This document shows positions 8,118 through 16,977 of a stretch of 64,000 nt of DNA, piece by piece. The notes under the pieces were generated by a model that was not told where the DNA came from, searched no databases, and worked only from the letters and a program-made list of their open reading frames with translations. The stretch spans positions 4,774,001 to 4,838,000 of the forward strand of contig NZ_JAJHIZ010000003.1 of the NCBI RefSeq assembly GCF_021538615.1. Reading direction: 5' to 3'. A program made the position numbers and the translations under genes. Position 1 is the stretch's first letter. Every line of letters begins with the position of its first letter. This stretch comes from Niabella agricola. GTDB lineage: Bacteria; Bacteroidota; Bacteroidia; Chitinophagales; Chitinophagaceae.

Positions 8118-10508
8118 ATGCAAAAAGAGTTTAATTGGGAAGATGAACTTGAACCAGGAACGCAACAAGGCGGCAATAAGACCTTATTGCGTTTAATAAG
8201 CCGTATACGCGCTAACTGGTATTGGTTTTTACTATGCGGGATCCTCGGTTTTTCGGGAGCCTACATCTATCTTCGCTATACCCTGCCGAATTATAAGATC
8301 CACGCAAAACTGCTGGTGTCAGACGATAAAAAAGGAGGGAGTTTATTGCAGAATGCAGCCCTGAGCGAGCTCTCGGGTCTTATGGGAGCAAAGAGTTCTG
8401 TGGATAATGAAGTGGAAGTTTTAAAAACGGCCGATCTGATGCGGGAAATGGTGCTGGCGGAAAAAGCGTATATTTCGTATTTTAAAGCGGGTACCGTACA
8501 TAGTGTTCCGGTTATGGAAGCACCGTATCTTGTTACGGTGGAAACGGCTCCGGACTCCATTCTGAAGACAAACGCTTTTGATATTGTTGCAGACAAGAGC
8601 GGTGTAAGTCTTCAGAACGCAGATACAACACTTCATATTATATTGGGGAAGACATTCTTTTTGCCGGGTACAGGAATGGTTAAGGTAAGCCGGAACCAGG
8701 CAAAGCAGTATGGTTTGGAGCGCTATGGGTTTTCTGTATTGCCGGTGCGTAAAGTTGTAGAGGGGCTGAGAGGTGCACTAACAGCCGAGGTGACGAATAA
8801 GCAGGTTTCCACCATCGACCTTACCCTGCAGCACAACCTTCCCAGAAAAGGCGAGCAGTTTTTGCGTACCCTTATTAACAAGTACGTGGAGCGTAATCTT
8901 ACTGACAAAAATGAGATCGCTGATTCCACACTGGCTTTTATAAACGCCCGTCTTGAAAAAGTTACCGGCGAACTGGCTGAGGTAGAAGACCGGATCTCTG
9001 GTTATAAGAAAGAAACAAAGCTGGCCGATATCTCGCAGCAAAGCCGGATTTTGCTCGAAGGCGCTGCCGCTTTTACCAGGGACCTTGCGCAGGCTGATGG
9101 CCAGCTGGCTTCACTGGATGTGGTTTCAGATTATTTAAAAGACAAGAACCGGCCTCGCGTGGTTCCCTCTGCCTTGCTGCCCCAGGACGCAACGTTTAGT
9201 GGCCTTTCGGCACGGTATAATGATCTTATCCTGCAGCGGGAACGGATGCTTTTATCCAATACCGACAATAACCCGCTGGTGAAAAATATTGACGGGCAGA
9301 TTGCAGGGCTGCGACAGGATATGATTAACAATCTGGCCAATACCCGCAACCAGCTGGAGCAGGCACGCCGGAGTCAGCAGCAGCTGGCCAGCCGGTTTAA
9401 TGGCCAACTAAATGAAGTGCCGGTGATTGAAAGAGGCTATATCGACCTGGCACGCTTACAACAGATCAAACAGGCACAGTATGTGTTCCTGCAGGAAAAA
9501 TGGGAGGAAACAGCGATCGGTCGCACAGCCAATGTTGCCAACTCAAAAGTGATCGACGTTCCTAAAGCAGAAGAGTTGCCTTTTGCACCCAGAAAAAAAA
9601 TGATTTACGCATTGGGGCTCATATTCGGATTGGCATTGCCGCTTGTAATCGGATACTTCCGGGATTTGTTGAATGTAAAAGTTCGCGGTGCTGAGGATGT
9701 GCGAATGATAACTACATTGCCGGTACTGGGTGTTGTAGCACATTCAGAAAAGGAGCATTCGGTAGTCGTTACTCCGGGGTCGCGTTCTGCCATTGCAGAG
9801 CAGTTCCGTGCCATGCGTACCAACCTGGAATTTTCGCTCAATGGTGGCAATACGATCCTGTTTACTTCCTCGATGTCCAGTGAAGGGAAATCTTTCGTTG
9901 CATTAAACCTGGCATTGAGTCTTGCGCTGCTGGATAAAAAAGTATTGCTCATGGAACTCGATCTGCGCAAGCCCGGTATTACAACAAAACTGGGATTAAC
10001 TCGTGGCAAAGGGTTCTCTCATTATGTAGTGCGGCCGGAGCTAACTGTTTCCGATATTGTGATGCCTTCAGGGATCCATGAAAATCTGTTTCTCATACAG
10101 GCCGGGGCCCTGCCACCCAATCCTGCTGAGCTGCTGGTAAATACACGTACAGCGCAATTATTTAAACAGGTAAAACAGCAATTCGACTATGTGCTGATGG
10201 ATACACCTCCGGTAGGCATGGTAACGGATGCGCAGCTTTTATCGCGCTATAGTGACCTGTGCCTGTACCTGGTACGCCAGGGCCATACCTACAAAGAGCA
10301 GTTAAGGTTGCCAAATGACCTGGTGGCGCAGGAAAAGATCAGGCCCCTACAATTGATCATAAATGATGTGCGGGTCAGGGGCGGCGTTTATAGCAGGTAT
10401 GGTTACGGGTATGGTTATGGGTACGGATATGGCAATTACGCGGAAGAAACTGAAGGGCGCCGGCGCGGGTGGCGGCTTCGGAAGCCGGAAAAAATAAACA
10501 CCGGGTGA
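8118..10508 (+). CDS. Polysaccharide co-polymerase and tyrosine autokinase (Wzc-like)
   Basis: This 796-aa inner-membrane protein sets chain length and couples polymerisation to export. TM1 lies at about 33-53, the Wzz and GNVR coiled-coil periplasmic part at about 55-490, and TM2 at about 494-515. The cytoplasmic BY-kinase domain has Walker A SSEGKS (K591), an A' motif LLMELDLRKPG with Glu where Asp is usual, and Walker B YVLMDTPPVG. The tail ends in a Tyr/Gly repeat (GYGYGYGYGYG), the autophosphorylation cluster. Domain fusion in one chain fits Gram-negative Wzc. It directly follows the Wza-like gene. Confidence 0.95.
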   Translation: MQKEFNWEDELEPGTQQGGNKTLLRLISRIRANWYWFLLCGILGFSGAYIYLRYTLPNYKIHAKLLVSDDKKGGSLLQNAALSELSGLMGAKSSVDNEVEVLKTADLMREMVLAEKAYISYFKAGTVHSVPVMEAPYLVTVETAPDSILKTNAFDIVADKSGVSLQNADTTLHIILGKTFFLPGTGMVKVSRNQAKQYGLERYGFSVLPVRKVVEGLRGALTAEVTNKQVSTIDLTLQHNLPRKGEQFLRTLINKYVERNLTDKNEIADSTLAFINARLEKVTGELAEVEDRISGYKKETKLADISQQSRILLEGAAAFTRDLAQADGQLASLDVVSDYLKDKNRPRVVPSALLPQDATFSGLSARYNDLILQRERMLLSNTDNNPLVKNIDGQIAGLRQDMINNLANTRNQLEQARRSQQQLASRFNGQLNEVPVIERGYIDLARLQQIKQAQYVFLQEKWEETAIGRTANVANSKVIDVPKAEELPFAPRKKMIYALGLIFGLALPLVIGYFRDLLNVKVRGAEDVRMITTLPVLGVVAHSEKEHSVVVTPGSRSAIAEQFRAMRTNLEFSLNGGNTILFTSSMSSEGKSFVALNLALSLALLDKKVLLMELDLRKPGITTKLGLTRGKGFSHYVVRPELTVSDIVMPSGIHENLFLIQAGALPPNPAELLVNTRTAQLFKQVKQQFDYVLMDTPPVGMVTDAQLLSRYSDLCLYLVRQGHTYKEQLRLPNDLVAQEKIRPLQLIINDVRVRGGVYSRYGYGYGYGYGYGNYAEETEGRRRGWRLRKPEKINTG

Positions 10509-10530
10509 GCTAAAGGTGTTTATGATTAAA
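10495..10530 (+). terminator. Small hairpin after wzc
   Basis: TAAACACC (10495-10502, overlapping the end of the kinase gene) pairs perfectly with GGTGTTTA (10515-10522); the following sequence is A/T-rich but without a clean T-run. It may attenuate read-through into the flippase gene. Confidence 0.35.
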
Positions 10531-10621
10531 TGATTTTAATGGCTTATGTACCTGATGCGGATATGACATATGCCAGTGTCTCAACGGGAAGTTTTTTTTA
10601 GCGGATCAATTATTTATACGT

Positions 10622-12166
10622 TTGGAAAATAATAACAGGAAGATAGCAAAGAACACGTTGCTGCTTTATTTGAGAATGTTTTTAACAATGGGGGTTAGTT
10701 TGTATACCTCCAGAGTGGTGCTGAATGTTCTGGGCGTAACAGATTATGGCATTTATAGCATAATAGGTGGTGTGGTCGTACTTTTTGCCTTTTTAAACGG
10801 AGCTATGTCGTCGGCTACGCAACGATTCCTGGCAGTTGATATTGGCCGAAAGGATTGGCATAAGTTGCATACAACTTTTAATGCGGCGTTGATCATTCAT
10901 ATCGGTATTGCCCTTATTGTTTTGATCGTTGCAGAAAGCCTGGGACTTTGGTTTCTAAACCACAGGCTGGTGATACCTGGTAACAGGATAGCGGAAGCTA
11001 ATGTTGTTTATCAGTTTTCAGTATTGTCAAGTATTATTACGATAACGCAGGTGCCTTTTAATGCAATGATTATCGTTAGAGAACGGATGGGCGTTTTCGC
11101 TTTTATCAGTATTCTTGAGGTACTGTTAAAATTGTGTGCGGTTTATCTGCTTTGGATTTCTCCATTCGATAAGTTAAAAACCTATGCGGTGCTTTTAGTG
11201 CTGGTGGCCTTATTGGTCTCTACCATCTATAAGGTTTACTGTCTCCGGAATTTTAAAGAAACCAGGTTTACGTTCTTTAGAGACGCAGGAGCGTATAGAA
11301 CGCTTTTAGCGTATTCGGGTTGGAACCTTTTTGGAAATGTGGCAGCTGTCGCCAAGGGCCAGGGAACAAATATATTGCTGAATCTGTTTTTTGGAACGGC
11401 TGTCAATGCGTCCTATGGCATTATGGTGCAGGTGCAGGGCACTATTGGCGGGTTTGTCCAAAGCTTTCAAACGGCTATCAATCCACAGATATATAAAAGC
11501 TACGGGCGTGGCGATATGCAAACCCTGCGGGAGGTAATGTTCAGAGGTTCCAGGCTCTCCTTTTTTTTGGTGACCCTGCTGGTAACTCCAGTAATATTAA
11601 ATGTTCATTTTATACTAATCTGGTGGCTTAAAACGCCGCCTCCGTCCACTGATGTCTTCGTAGTACTGGTGCTGCTGAACCTCGCAATTGAAAGTATTTC
11701 ATCTCCCTTAATTACAGGGGCTTTGGCCACCGGCAATATAAAGTGGTACCAGATCGTTGTTGGAACCACGCTTATGTTAAACCTGCCCGTTAATTATCTG
11801 GTATTAAGGGCCTATCACAACCCTGTGTATTTTTTGTATGTGGCCATCGCGTTGTCGCTGATAACATTAGGCATCAGGATGTTGTTTCTGAGGAAGATGA
11901 TTGGCTTGGATATCGGCACATACGTCAAAGAAGTTCTTTTCCCTGTAATACGGGTTTCCGTTTTATCCCTGGGGGGGCTGTACCTGATGCATTCATTAAC
12001 GGGTGGGGCTACAGGTATTATGGAGTTGCTTTACCAGAGCCTGATTCTGGTATGTAGTACGGGCGTAGCGATTTTTTTTGGTGGGTTGTCTTCACAGGAG
12101 CGGGTATTCATTGTAAAGCTGGTTAGGGGGCGAATAAATAGAAAAATAAAGTATGAATCTTTTTAA
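10622..12166 (+). CDS. Oligosaccharide flippase (Wzx-like, MOP/MATE superfamily)
   Basis: This 514-aa integral membrane protein has about 12-14 hydrophobic segments (for example FLTMGVSLYTSRVVLNVLG and YGIYSIIGGVVVLFAFLNG). The pattern RKIAKNTLLLYLRM near the N-terminus is typical of Bacteroidota Wzx-type flippases, which move lipid-linked repeat units across the inner membrane. The start is TTG 10622; no in-frame ATG lies upstream before the stop at 10553, and a start at the internal Met19 would cut the first helix. The 3' end overlaps the next gene by 14 nt. Confidence 0.92.
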   Translation: MENNNRKIAKNTLLLYLRMFLTMGVSLYTSRVVLNVLGVTDYGIYSIIGGVVVLFAFLNGAMSSATQRFLAVDIGRKDWHKLHTTFNAALIIHIGIALIVLIVAESLGLWFLNHRLVIPGNRIAEANVVYQFSVLSSIITITQVPFNAMIIVRERMGVFAFISILEVLLKLCAVYLLWISPFDKLKTYAVLLVLVALLVSTIYKVYCLRNFKETRFTFFRDAGAYRTLLAYSGWNLFGNVAAVAKGQGTNILLNLFFGTAVNASYGIMVQVQGTIGGFVQSFQTAINPQIYKSYGRGDMQTLREVMFRGSRLSFFLVTLLVTPVILNVHFILIWWLKTPPPSTDVFVVLVLLNLAIESISSPLITGALATGNIKWYQIVVGTTLMLNLPVNYLVLRAYHNPVYFLYVAIALSLITLGIRMLFLRKMIGLDIGTYVKEVLFPVIRVSVLSLGGLYLMHSLTGGATGIMELLYQSLILVCSTGVAIFFGGLSSQERVFIVKLVRGRINRKIKYESF

Positions 12167-13463
12167 AGGCGAATTCTGCACCGGTTGTGGTGTATGTGTG
12201 TCGGAATCGGAACAGGTGATAAAAATGGATTGGGATGAATATGGATTTCTGAAGCCGGTTACCATTGATGGAGCGATTCCCCGTGCGGCAATGAAGGTTT
12301 GTCCGTTTAACCCGGAACCTGAAGCAGTGGTGGCAGATGAGGATCAGCTGGCTGCTATCTTTTTAGGGCAGGCGACAAAGCGGGATGCTGAAATAGGTTG
12401 TTTTGAAGGCACATATATCGGGTATAGCCGTCAGTTTCGCAACTCCTCTTCCTCCGGAGGCATCGCCACTTATCTTTTTAAGCAACTTCTGCAGGAAAAG
12501 ATTGTGGATCATTTATATGTTGTGAGGGAGGTGAAAGGGGGATACGAATATCAATTGTTTTCGAATGTGGAGGACATAAAGAGAACTTCAAAAACACGGT
12601 ATATACCCATTACGCTCGAAAAGCTATTTACAGAGATCAATAAAATTGAGGGAAGAATAGCGGTATCCGGTGTGGCCTGCTTTATAAAGGCAATACGGTT
12701 AAAACAATATTATTACCCGGATTTGAAGAATAAAATACCGTTTTTGATAGGAATTATTTGCGGAGGCTGGAAAAGCCGTTTTTTTACCGACTTCCTGGCT
12801 CAGCATGCAGGAATCAGCGGGAGTTATCACAATCAGCAATACCGGATCAAGGACGCGAATAGTATGGCTTCTGACTATTCCTTTGGTGCCTATGATGAAA
12901 TGGATGTCTTTTATCAAATGAAAATGTCAACTGTTGGAGACATGTGGGGTTCGGGTTTGTTTAAATCAAAAGCCTGCGACTTTTGTACGGATGTGTTGAC
13001 GGAGTTGGCGGATGTTTCATTGGGTGACGCCTGGTTGCCGGAATACCGGACAGATGGATTGGGTAACAGCGTAATCGTTACGCGGACATCGCTGGCAGAT
13101 CAGTTGATTAAGAAGGGGATTTTGAATGGCGATCTTGAACTAAACATGGTAAATAAAGATAAAATTATTGAGTCTCAGCGGCCAAGTTTTTTACATAGAC
13201 AGAATGGTTTAAAGCTGCGAATGCGGCATGCAAAATCGCGGGGTTATGTTTTGCCATATGTGCGGAAACGGATGCTGAAATCAATTTCGATTGTGTATAG
13301 CATCGTCCAGTTGCAAAGACAGGTTACCAGAGAGAAAAGTTTAAGATACTGGCGAAGCACCCCATCGCTGGAGGCGTTTCATTATAAGATGTATAAAGAA
13401 TTAAAAAGACTGAGACTTGTTACAAGAATTTATCATAAAATGAGAAAATTAAAAATGTTATGA
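12153..13463 (+). CDS. FeS protein, coenzyme F420 hydrogenase/dehydrogenase beta subunit-like
   Basis: This 436-aa protein begins with a ferredoxin-like cluster motif (CTGCGVC, then CPFN about 40 residues later) followed by the FrhB/FdhB N- and C-terminal domains (SSSSGGIATYLFKQLL, GVACFIKAIRL, FLIGIICGGWKSRFF, DVSLGDAWLPEY). Members of this family in polysaccharide loci are usually next to a polysaccharide pyruvyl transferase, as here, where the downstream gene overlaps by 4 nt. The electron donor and substrate are unknown, and F420 is not expected in this phylum. A redox step in sugar or repeat-unit modification is inference. Confidence 0.9.
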   Translation: MNLFKGEFCTGCGVCVSESEQVIKMDWDEYGFLKPVTIDGAIPRAAMKVCPFNPEPEAVVADEDQLAAIFLGQATKRDAEIGCFEGTYIGYSRQFRNSSSSGGIATYLFKQLLQEKIVDHLYVVREVKGGYEYQLFSNVEDIKRTSKTRYIPITLEKLFTEINKIEGRIAVSGVACFIKAIRLKQYYYPDLKNKIPFLIGIICGGWKSRFFTDFLAQHAGISGSYHNQQYRIKDANSMASDYSFGAYDEMDVFYQMKMSTVGDMWGSGLFKSKACDFCTDVLTELADVSLGDAWLPEYRTDGLGNSVIVTRTSLADQLIKKGILNGDLELNMVNKDKIIESQRPSFLHRQNGLKLRMRHAKSRGYVLPYVRKRMLKSISIVYSIVQLQRQVTREKSLRYWRSTPSLEAFHYKMYKELKRLRLVTRIYHKMRKLKML

Positions 13464-14596
13464 GGATCGGAGTATTAACGCTTCCCCTGCATACCAATTA
13501 TGGTGGAAATCTGCAGGCGTATGCTCTAATGTGTATTTTGAGAGATATGGGGCATGAGGTCTGCCTGATAAATAAGCGGGCTGCCGGTATTCCCAGGTGG
13601 AAGCTGCCATTGGCCATTTCAAAGCGGCTCCTGCTAAAATATGGCTTTGGTAAAACGGATACAGCCGTTTTTGTAGAAGCCAAAAAGAAACGGGAATATC
13701 CCGTCATCAGTCAATATACTCAGCCGTTTATAGATAAATATATTCAACCGCAGACAAAGGCCGTGTATACAACAAAGCGTTTGTCTGCTTTGGCAGCGGA
13801 GCACCGGTTTGATGCCATCATAGTGGGTAGCGACCAGGTTTGGAGAACGGCATATACCTCAAATATTGAAGATTATTTCCTGGGATTTTTGAAGGGCAGC
13901 CACACCCGGCGCATTGCTTATGCTGCTTCTTTCGGTACAGAAGAATGGGAATACTCCGTCGTACAACAAAAAAATTGCGCGAAACATTTGGAACGATTCG
14001 ACGCTGTTTCTGTTCGGGAGACCAGGGGTGTTGAGTTTTGTAAAAAGTACTTTCATGTTAAAGCGCAACATGTCGTGGACCCCACAATGCTGTTGGACGC
14101 TACCCGGTACCTAGAGTTGACCGGCCCGTCTCAAAAGCAGGAAGGTGTGCTTGTATATATACTAGATGAAACGGCAGATAAAACAGCGGTGGTTGAATAT
14201 GTGAGCCTGGCGTTGGACCGTCCTGTTTTCCGGGTGAATGCAAAAACAGGTGATGTAAAAGCTGCATTGGCAGATCGGATTGCGCCGCCAACCGAAAATT
14301 GGATCAAAGGATTTTATGAGGCTGATTTTATCATCACGGATTCATTTCATGCCTGTGTCTTCGCCATTCTTTTCAAAAAACCTTTTTTGGTATACGGCAA
14401 CCGGCGCCGGGGCACAGCCCGGTTCGAATCGCTGCTGTCCATGTTTTGCCTGAGGGAACGACTGATCTTTTCTTCAAAAGAGATACCAGGCGCTGAGATT
14501 TTCAAAGCCATCAATTGGCAGCAGGTGGATCAGATCCTGGAAGAAAAAAGGACTTTTTCCCGGGAGTTTTTAAAAAAGGCCCTGGAGCTGCGCTGA
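13460..14596 (+). CDS. Polysaccharide pyruvyl transferase family protein
   Basis: This is a 378-aa member of the CsaB/PssM-type family, which adds ketal pyruvate from phosphoenolpyruvate to sugar residues. Visible family features are the N-terminal GVLTLPLHTNYGGNLQAYAL, IIVGSDQVWR (about 115-125), RIAYAASFG, the SVRE motif, HVVDPTMLLD, and FIITDSFHACVFAILFKKPF. The start ATG overlaps the stop of the FeS protein (ATGA), implying coupled translation. The pair probably acts on the same substrate. Confidence 0.92.
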   Translation: MRIGVLTLPLHTNYGGNLQAYALMCILRDMGHEVCLINKRAAGIPRWKLPLAISKRLLLKYGFGKTDTAVFVEAKKKREYPVISQYTQPFIDKYIQPQTKAVYTTKRLSALAAEHRFDAIIVGSDQVWRTAYTSNIEDYFLGFLKGSHTRRIAYAASFGTEEWEYSVVQQKNCAKHLERFDAVSVRETRGVEFCKKYFHVKAQHVVDPTMLLDATRYLELTGPSQKQEGVLVYILDETADKTAVVEYVSLALDRPVFRVNAKTGDVKAALADRIAPPTENWIKGFYEADFIITDSFHACVFAILFKKPFLVYGNRRRGTARFESLLSMFCLRERLIFSSKEIPGAEIFKAINWQQVDQILEEKRTFSREFLKKALELR

Positions 14597-14688
14597 CAAT
14601 CGAAATGGTAATAGAAATAATGGTAGGCTCAGGTTTTAAAAAAGGAATTGGAAAAAATGGACAGAACCAAAGCTAAAGTTATTGCATA

Positions 14689-15978
14689 ATGGCGTTATAT
14701 ATAATCATAACACTTTGTTTTATTACATATGCCTTCCTGAATTACAGAGATGCACTGTTCCTTTGGGCGGCATTCTCTATATTCTTCAATTTAGCCACCT
14801 GTCTAAAATTTTCGGCTCCGTCTTTAACGATCACTTTTGCATTAAATGTTTTTTTTATCGCCCTTTATTGTATAAAATTTCCGATTAAACGATTGGTGAA
14901 CCCATTTACGAATCCATGCCTGGTTTTACTGGGCTCCTATTTATTTGCGGCTTTTTTTCCTGTAAACAACTTTAATGAATCGTTTCTCAAAATCCTTCAG
15001 TTTGCCGTTAACGATCTGCTGATTGTTCTTGTTGTTTTTGCTGTTATCCGAACGCCGAAAGATCTAAAAACAGTGGTCGGTTACCTGTCTGTGGCGGTTA
15101 CGATAGCCCTTTTGTATGGTCTGTTCTCTTATGTTACCGCTTCCAACCCGATCGTAGATGTTGAAATAGCCTTGGCGGCCTCTCAGACGGAGGAAATGAA
15201 AATGTTGTCTTATCTGAATTCAGAACGGGGAATCCGGTTGCAGTCGTTATTTATGAGCCCGTTTATTTTTTCGCTGACGATTGTTTCCTACCTGTATTTG
15301 ATCTTAATCATTCATTATTATTTCAAATCGATATTGAAAAAGTATGGCCGCTATGTGCCATACCTGATCCTATTGGTTGCGATTTCGGTTTTTCTTTCCA
15401 ATTCAAGATCTGCCATTGTGCCGTTTGTGATGGTGACTCCGTTATTGTTGTTGAAGATGCCTGAACGGTATCGCACGAGCATAACGGTTGGTGCTGTGTT
15501 GGCTGTGGTTGTATTGCCCCTGGTTGTTGACAAGCTGACGATCCTTACATCCGTTTTTGATGCGCAGTCCAGGGATGTAGCCGGAAGTTCCTTGTCGATG
15601 CGGGAAACCCAATACACCATTGCATTAAACAGTTTTTTTGAATCACCGGTTTTCGGACATGGGTTGGGGTATACAAGAACGCTGAGAGATAGCAATTATG
15701 ATCTCTACGGTGCAGAAAGTGTGTGGATCCCTATTTTGGTGGAGCAGGGGGTTGTAGGCGTTGTGCTGTATGTTCTGTTTTTTGCGGGGCTGGTTTTTGC
15801 AGACAAATTCAAGGGGAAGCGACTGGTTGTGATGGCCATTCCGGTTTATTATCTTTTGCTGGTGACCATGAATGGCGCGGTTACGATCAGCCTGTATATC
15901 GTGTTTCTTGCGTTGGTAATACTTTACAAACTGTTTTTTTATTATGATGTGTGGCGAAAGTACAAATGCAGTTCCTGA
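14689..15978 (+). CDS. O-antigen polymerase/ligase-like membrane protein (Wzy-like)
   Basis: This 429-aa hydrophobic protein has about ten to twelve membrane segments and one long periplasmic loop in the second half (SRDVAGSSLSMRETQYTIAL, followed by SPVFGHGLGYTR), a pattern typical of O-antigen ligase/polymerase (Wzy_C) proteins. In a Wzx/Wzy locus it most likely joins the flipped repeat units in the periplasm. Sequence conservation in this family is poor, so the assignment rests on topology, the GHGLG motif and position. It overlaps the downstream glycosyltransferase by 35 nt. Confidence 0.85.
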   Translation: MALYIIITLCFITYAFLNYRDALFLWAAFSIFFNLATCLKFSAPSLTITFALNVFFIALYCIKFPIKRLVNPFTNPCLVLLGSYLFAAFFPVNNFNESFLKILQFAVNDLLIVLVVFAVIRTPKDLKTVVGYLSVAVTIALLYGLFSYVTASNPIVDVEIALAASQTEEMKMLSYLNSERGIRLQSLFMSPFIFSLTIVSYLYLILIIHYYFKSILKKYGRYVPYLILLVAISVFLSNSRSAIVPFVMVTPLLLLKMPERYRTSITVGAVLAVVVLPLVVDKLTILTSVFDAQSRDVAGSSLSMRETQYTIALNSFFESPVFGHGLGYTRTLRDSNYDLYGAESVWIPILVEQGVVGVVLYVLFFAGLVFADKFKGKRLVVMAIPVYYLLLVTMNGAVTISLYIVFLALVILYKLFFYYDVWRKYKCSS

Positions 15979-16963
15979 ACTGGTTTCTGTTATTGTTCCG
16001 GTATATAACGCCTCCCGCTATCTGGGCAGGTGTCTTGGTAGTTTGTTGCGGCAATCGTATACCTGCTATGAGGTGTTACTTATCAACGATGGCAGTACAG
16101 ATGATTCCGGGAAGATATGCGATACATACGCAGACCGGTATAGCCGGGTTGAGGTATATCACATGAAAAATGGGGGAGTGAGCGCCGCGCGGAATATGGG
16201 TTTAGAGAAAGCGAAAGGGAGCTATATAACATTTGTTGATGCCGATGATTATGTTGATGAAAATTATTTAAGTCTGCTGCTGCCTCATGGTGACGAAGAC
16301 TTTTCGGTTTGCGGGGTTAAAATTCTTTCACCAAACGGAACGGTGGCTGTTGAAGGTATATCAGCGGCAAGCTGTGGAACTGAAGCCCGGCAGCGTGTGG
16401 TTAATCATCATCTTGTCCGTGCTGTTTGGGGAAAAATGTTTAAAAGGTCGGTAATCGATTGCCATGGGATAAGATTCGATACCGCAGCCCGGGTGGGGGA
16501 GGATACCTTGTTCGTTCTGGAGTATCTAAGCGTGGTGAGTTCGGTATTTATTACTGATAAAGCCGGGTATGTTTATATTAGTCCTGGATATAAGATTGAT
16601 AAATACCGGACCACGCCGGATGACCTTGTGGCACTTTACGCCTCACTTTGTGAATGTGAATCGAAGTTAAGAAAAAAAGGGCTCGATGTTTTTGAACTGG
16701 AAAAACGCAACAGAAATGTGGTCGGATTTAACCTGCTGACTGCGCTCTACCTGGTTAAAAAATACCCGGTGAACATCAGGAGTAAATATATCGGTGCATT
16801 TAAGAATGCTAGGAAGCTGGCTTTGGAAGATATGGGATTGCCCCGGATGGTTGCAAAAGGGATGCGTTTTGTTGAGCGAACCGGATCAGCGGTATTGACA
16901 GATCGTTGCCTGTTGTTTTTTATGAAGTTGATTTGGCTTAAGGCAAAGATGTTGAAGCACTAA
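15944..16963 (+). CDS. Glycosyltransferase family 2
   Basis: This is a 339-aa GT-A fold transferase. The N-terminal domain has VSVIVPVYNASRYLGRCL, LLINDGSTDDSG, GGVSAARNMGL and the metal-binding DADDYVDENY. It transfers a sugar from a nucleotide donor, probably to the growing lipid-linked repeat unit on the cytoplasmic side. The start at 15944 lies inside the end of the polymerase gene; this allows MMCGESTNAVPE before the core, and a slightly later start is possible. It is separated from the next glycosyltransferase by only 14 nt. Confidence 0.93.
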   Translation: MMCGESTNAVPELVSVIVPVYNASRYLGRCLGSLLRQSYTCYEVLLINDGSTDDSGKICDTYADRYSRVEVYHMKNGGVSAARNMGLEKAKGSYITFVDADDYVDENYLSLLLPHGDEDFSVCGVKILSPNGTVAVEGISAASCGTEARQRVVNHHLVRAVWGKMFKRSVIDCHGIRFDTAARVGEDTLFVLEYLSVVSSVFITDKAGYVYISPGYKIDKYRTTPDDLVALYASLCECESKLRKKGLDVFELEKRNRNVVGFNLLTALYLVKKYPVNIRSKYIGAFKNARKLALEDMGLPRMVAKGMRFVERTGSAVLTDRCLLFFMKLIWLKAKMLKH

Positions 16964-16977
16964 AAACTACGTACTGC

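Noticed and set aside
10617..10624. Exact -7 match TACGTTTG overlapping the TTG start of the flippase gene
   Set aside because: A transcript from it would begin after the start codon, and the family N-terminus requires a start here; I take the match as chance.
12153..13463. Reading the FeS protein as a true F420 hydrogenase subunit
   Set aside because: No other hydrogenase or F420 genes are present, and the context is polysaccharide synthesis; only the family fold is claimed.
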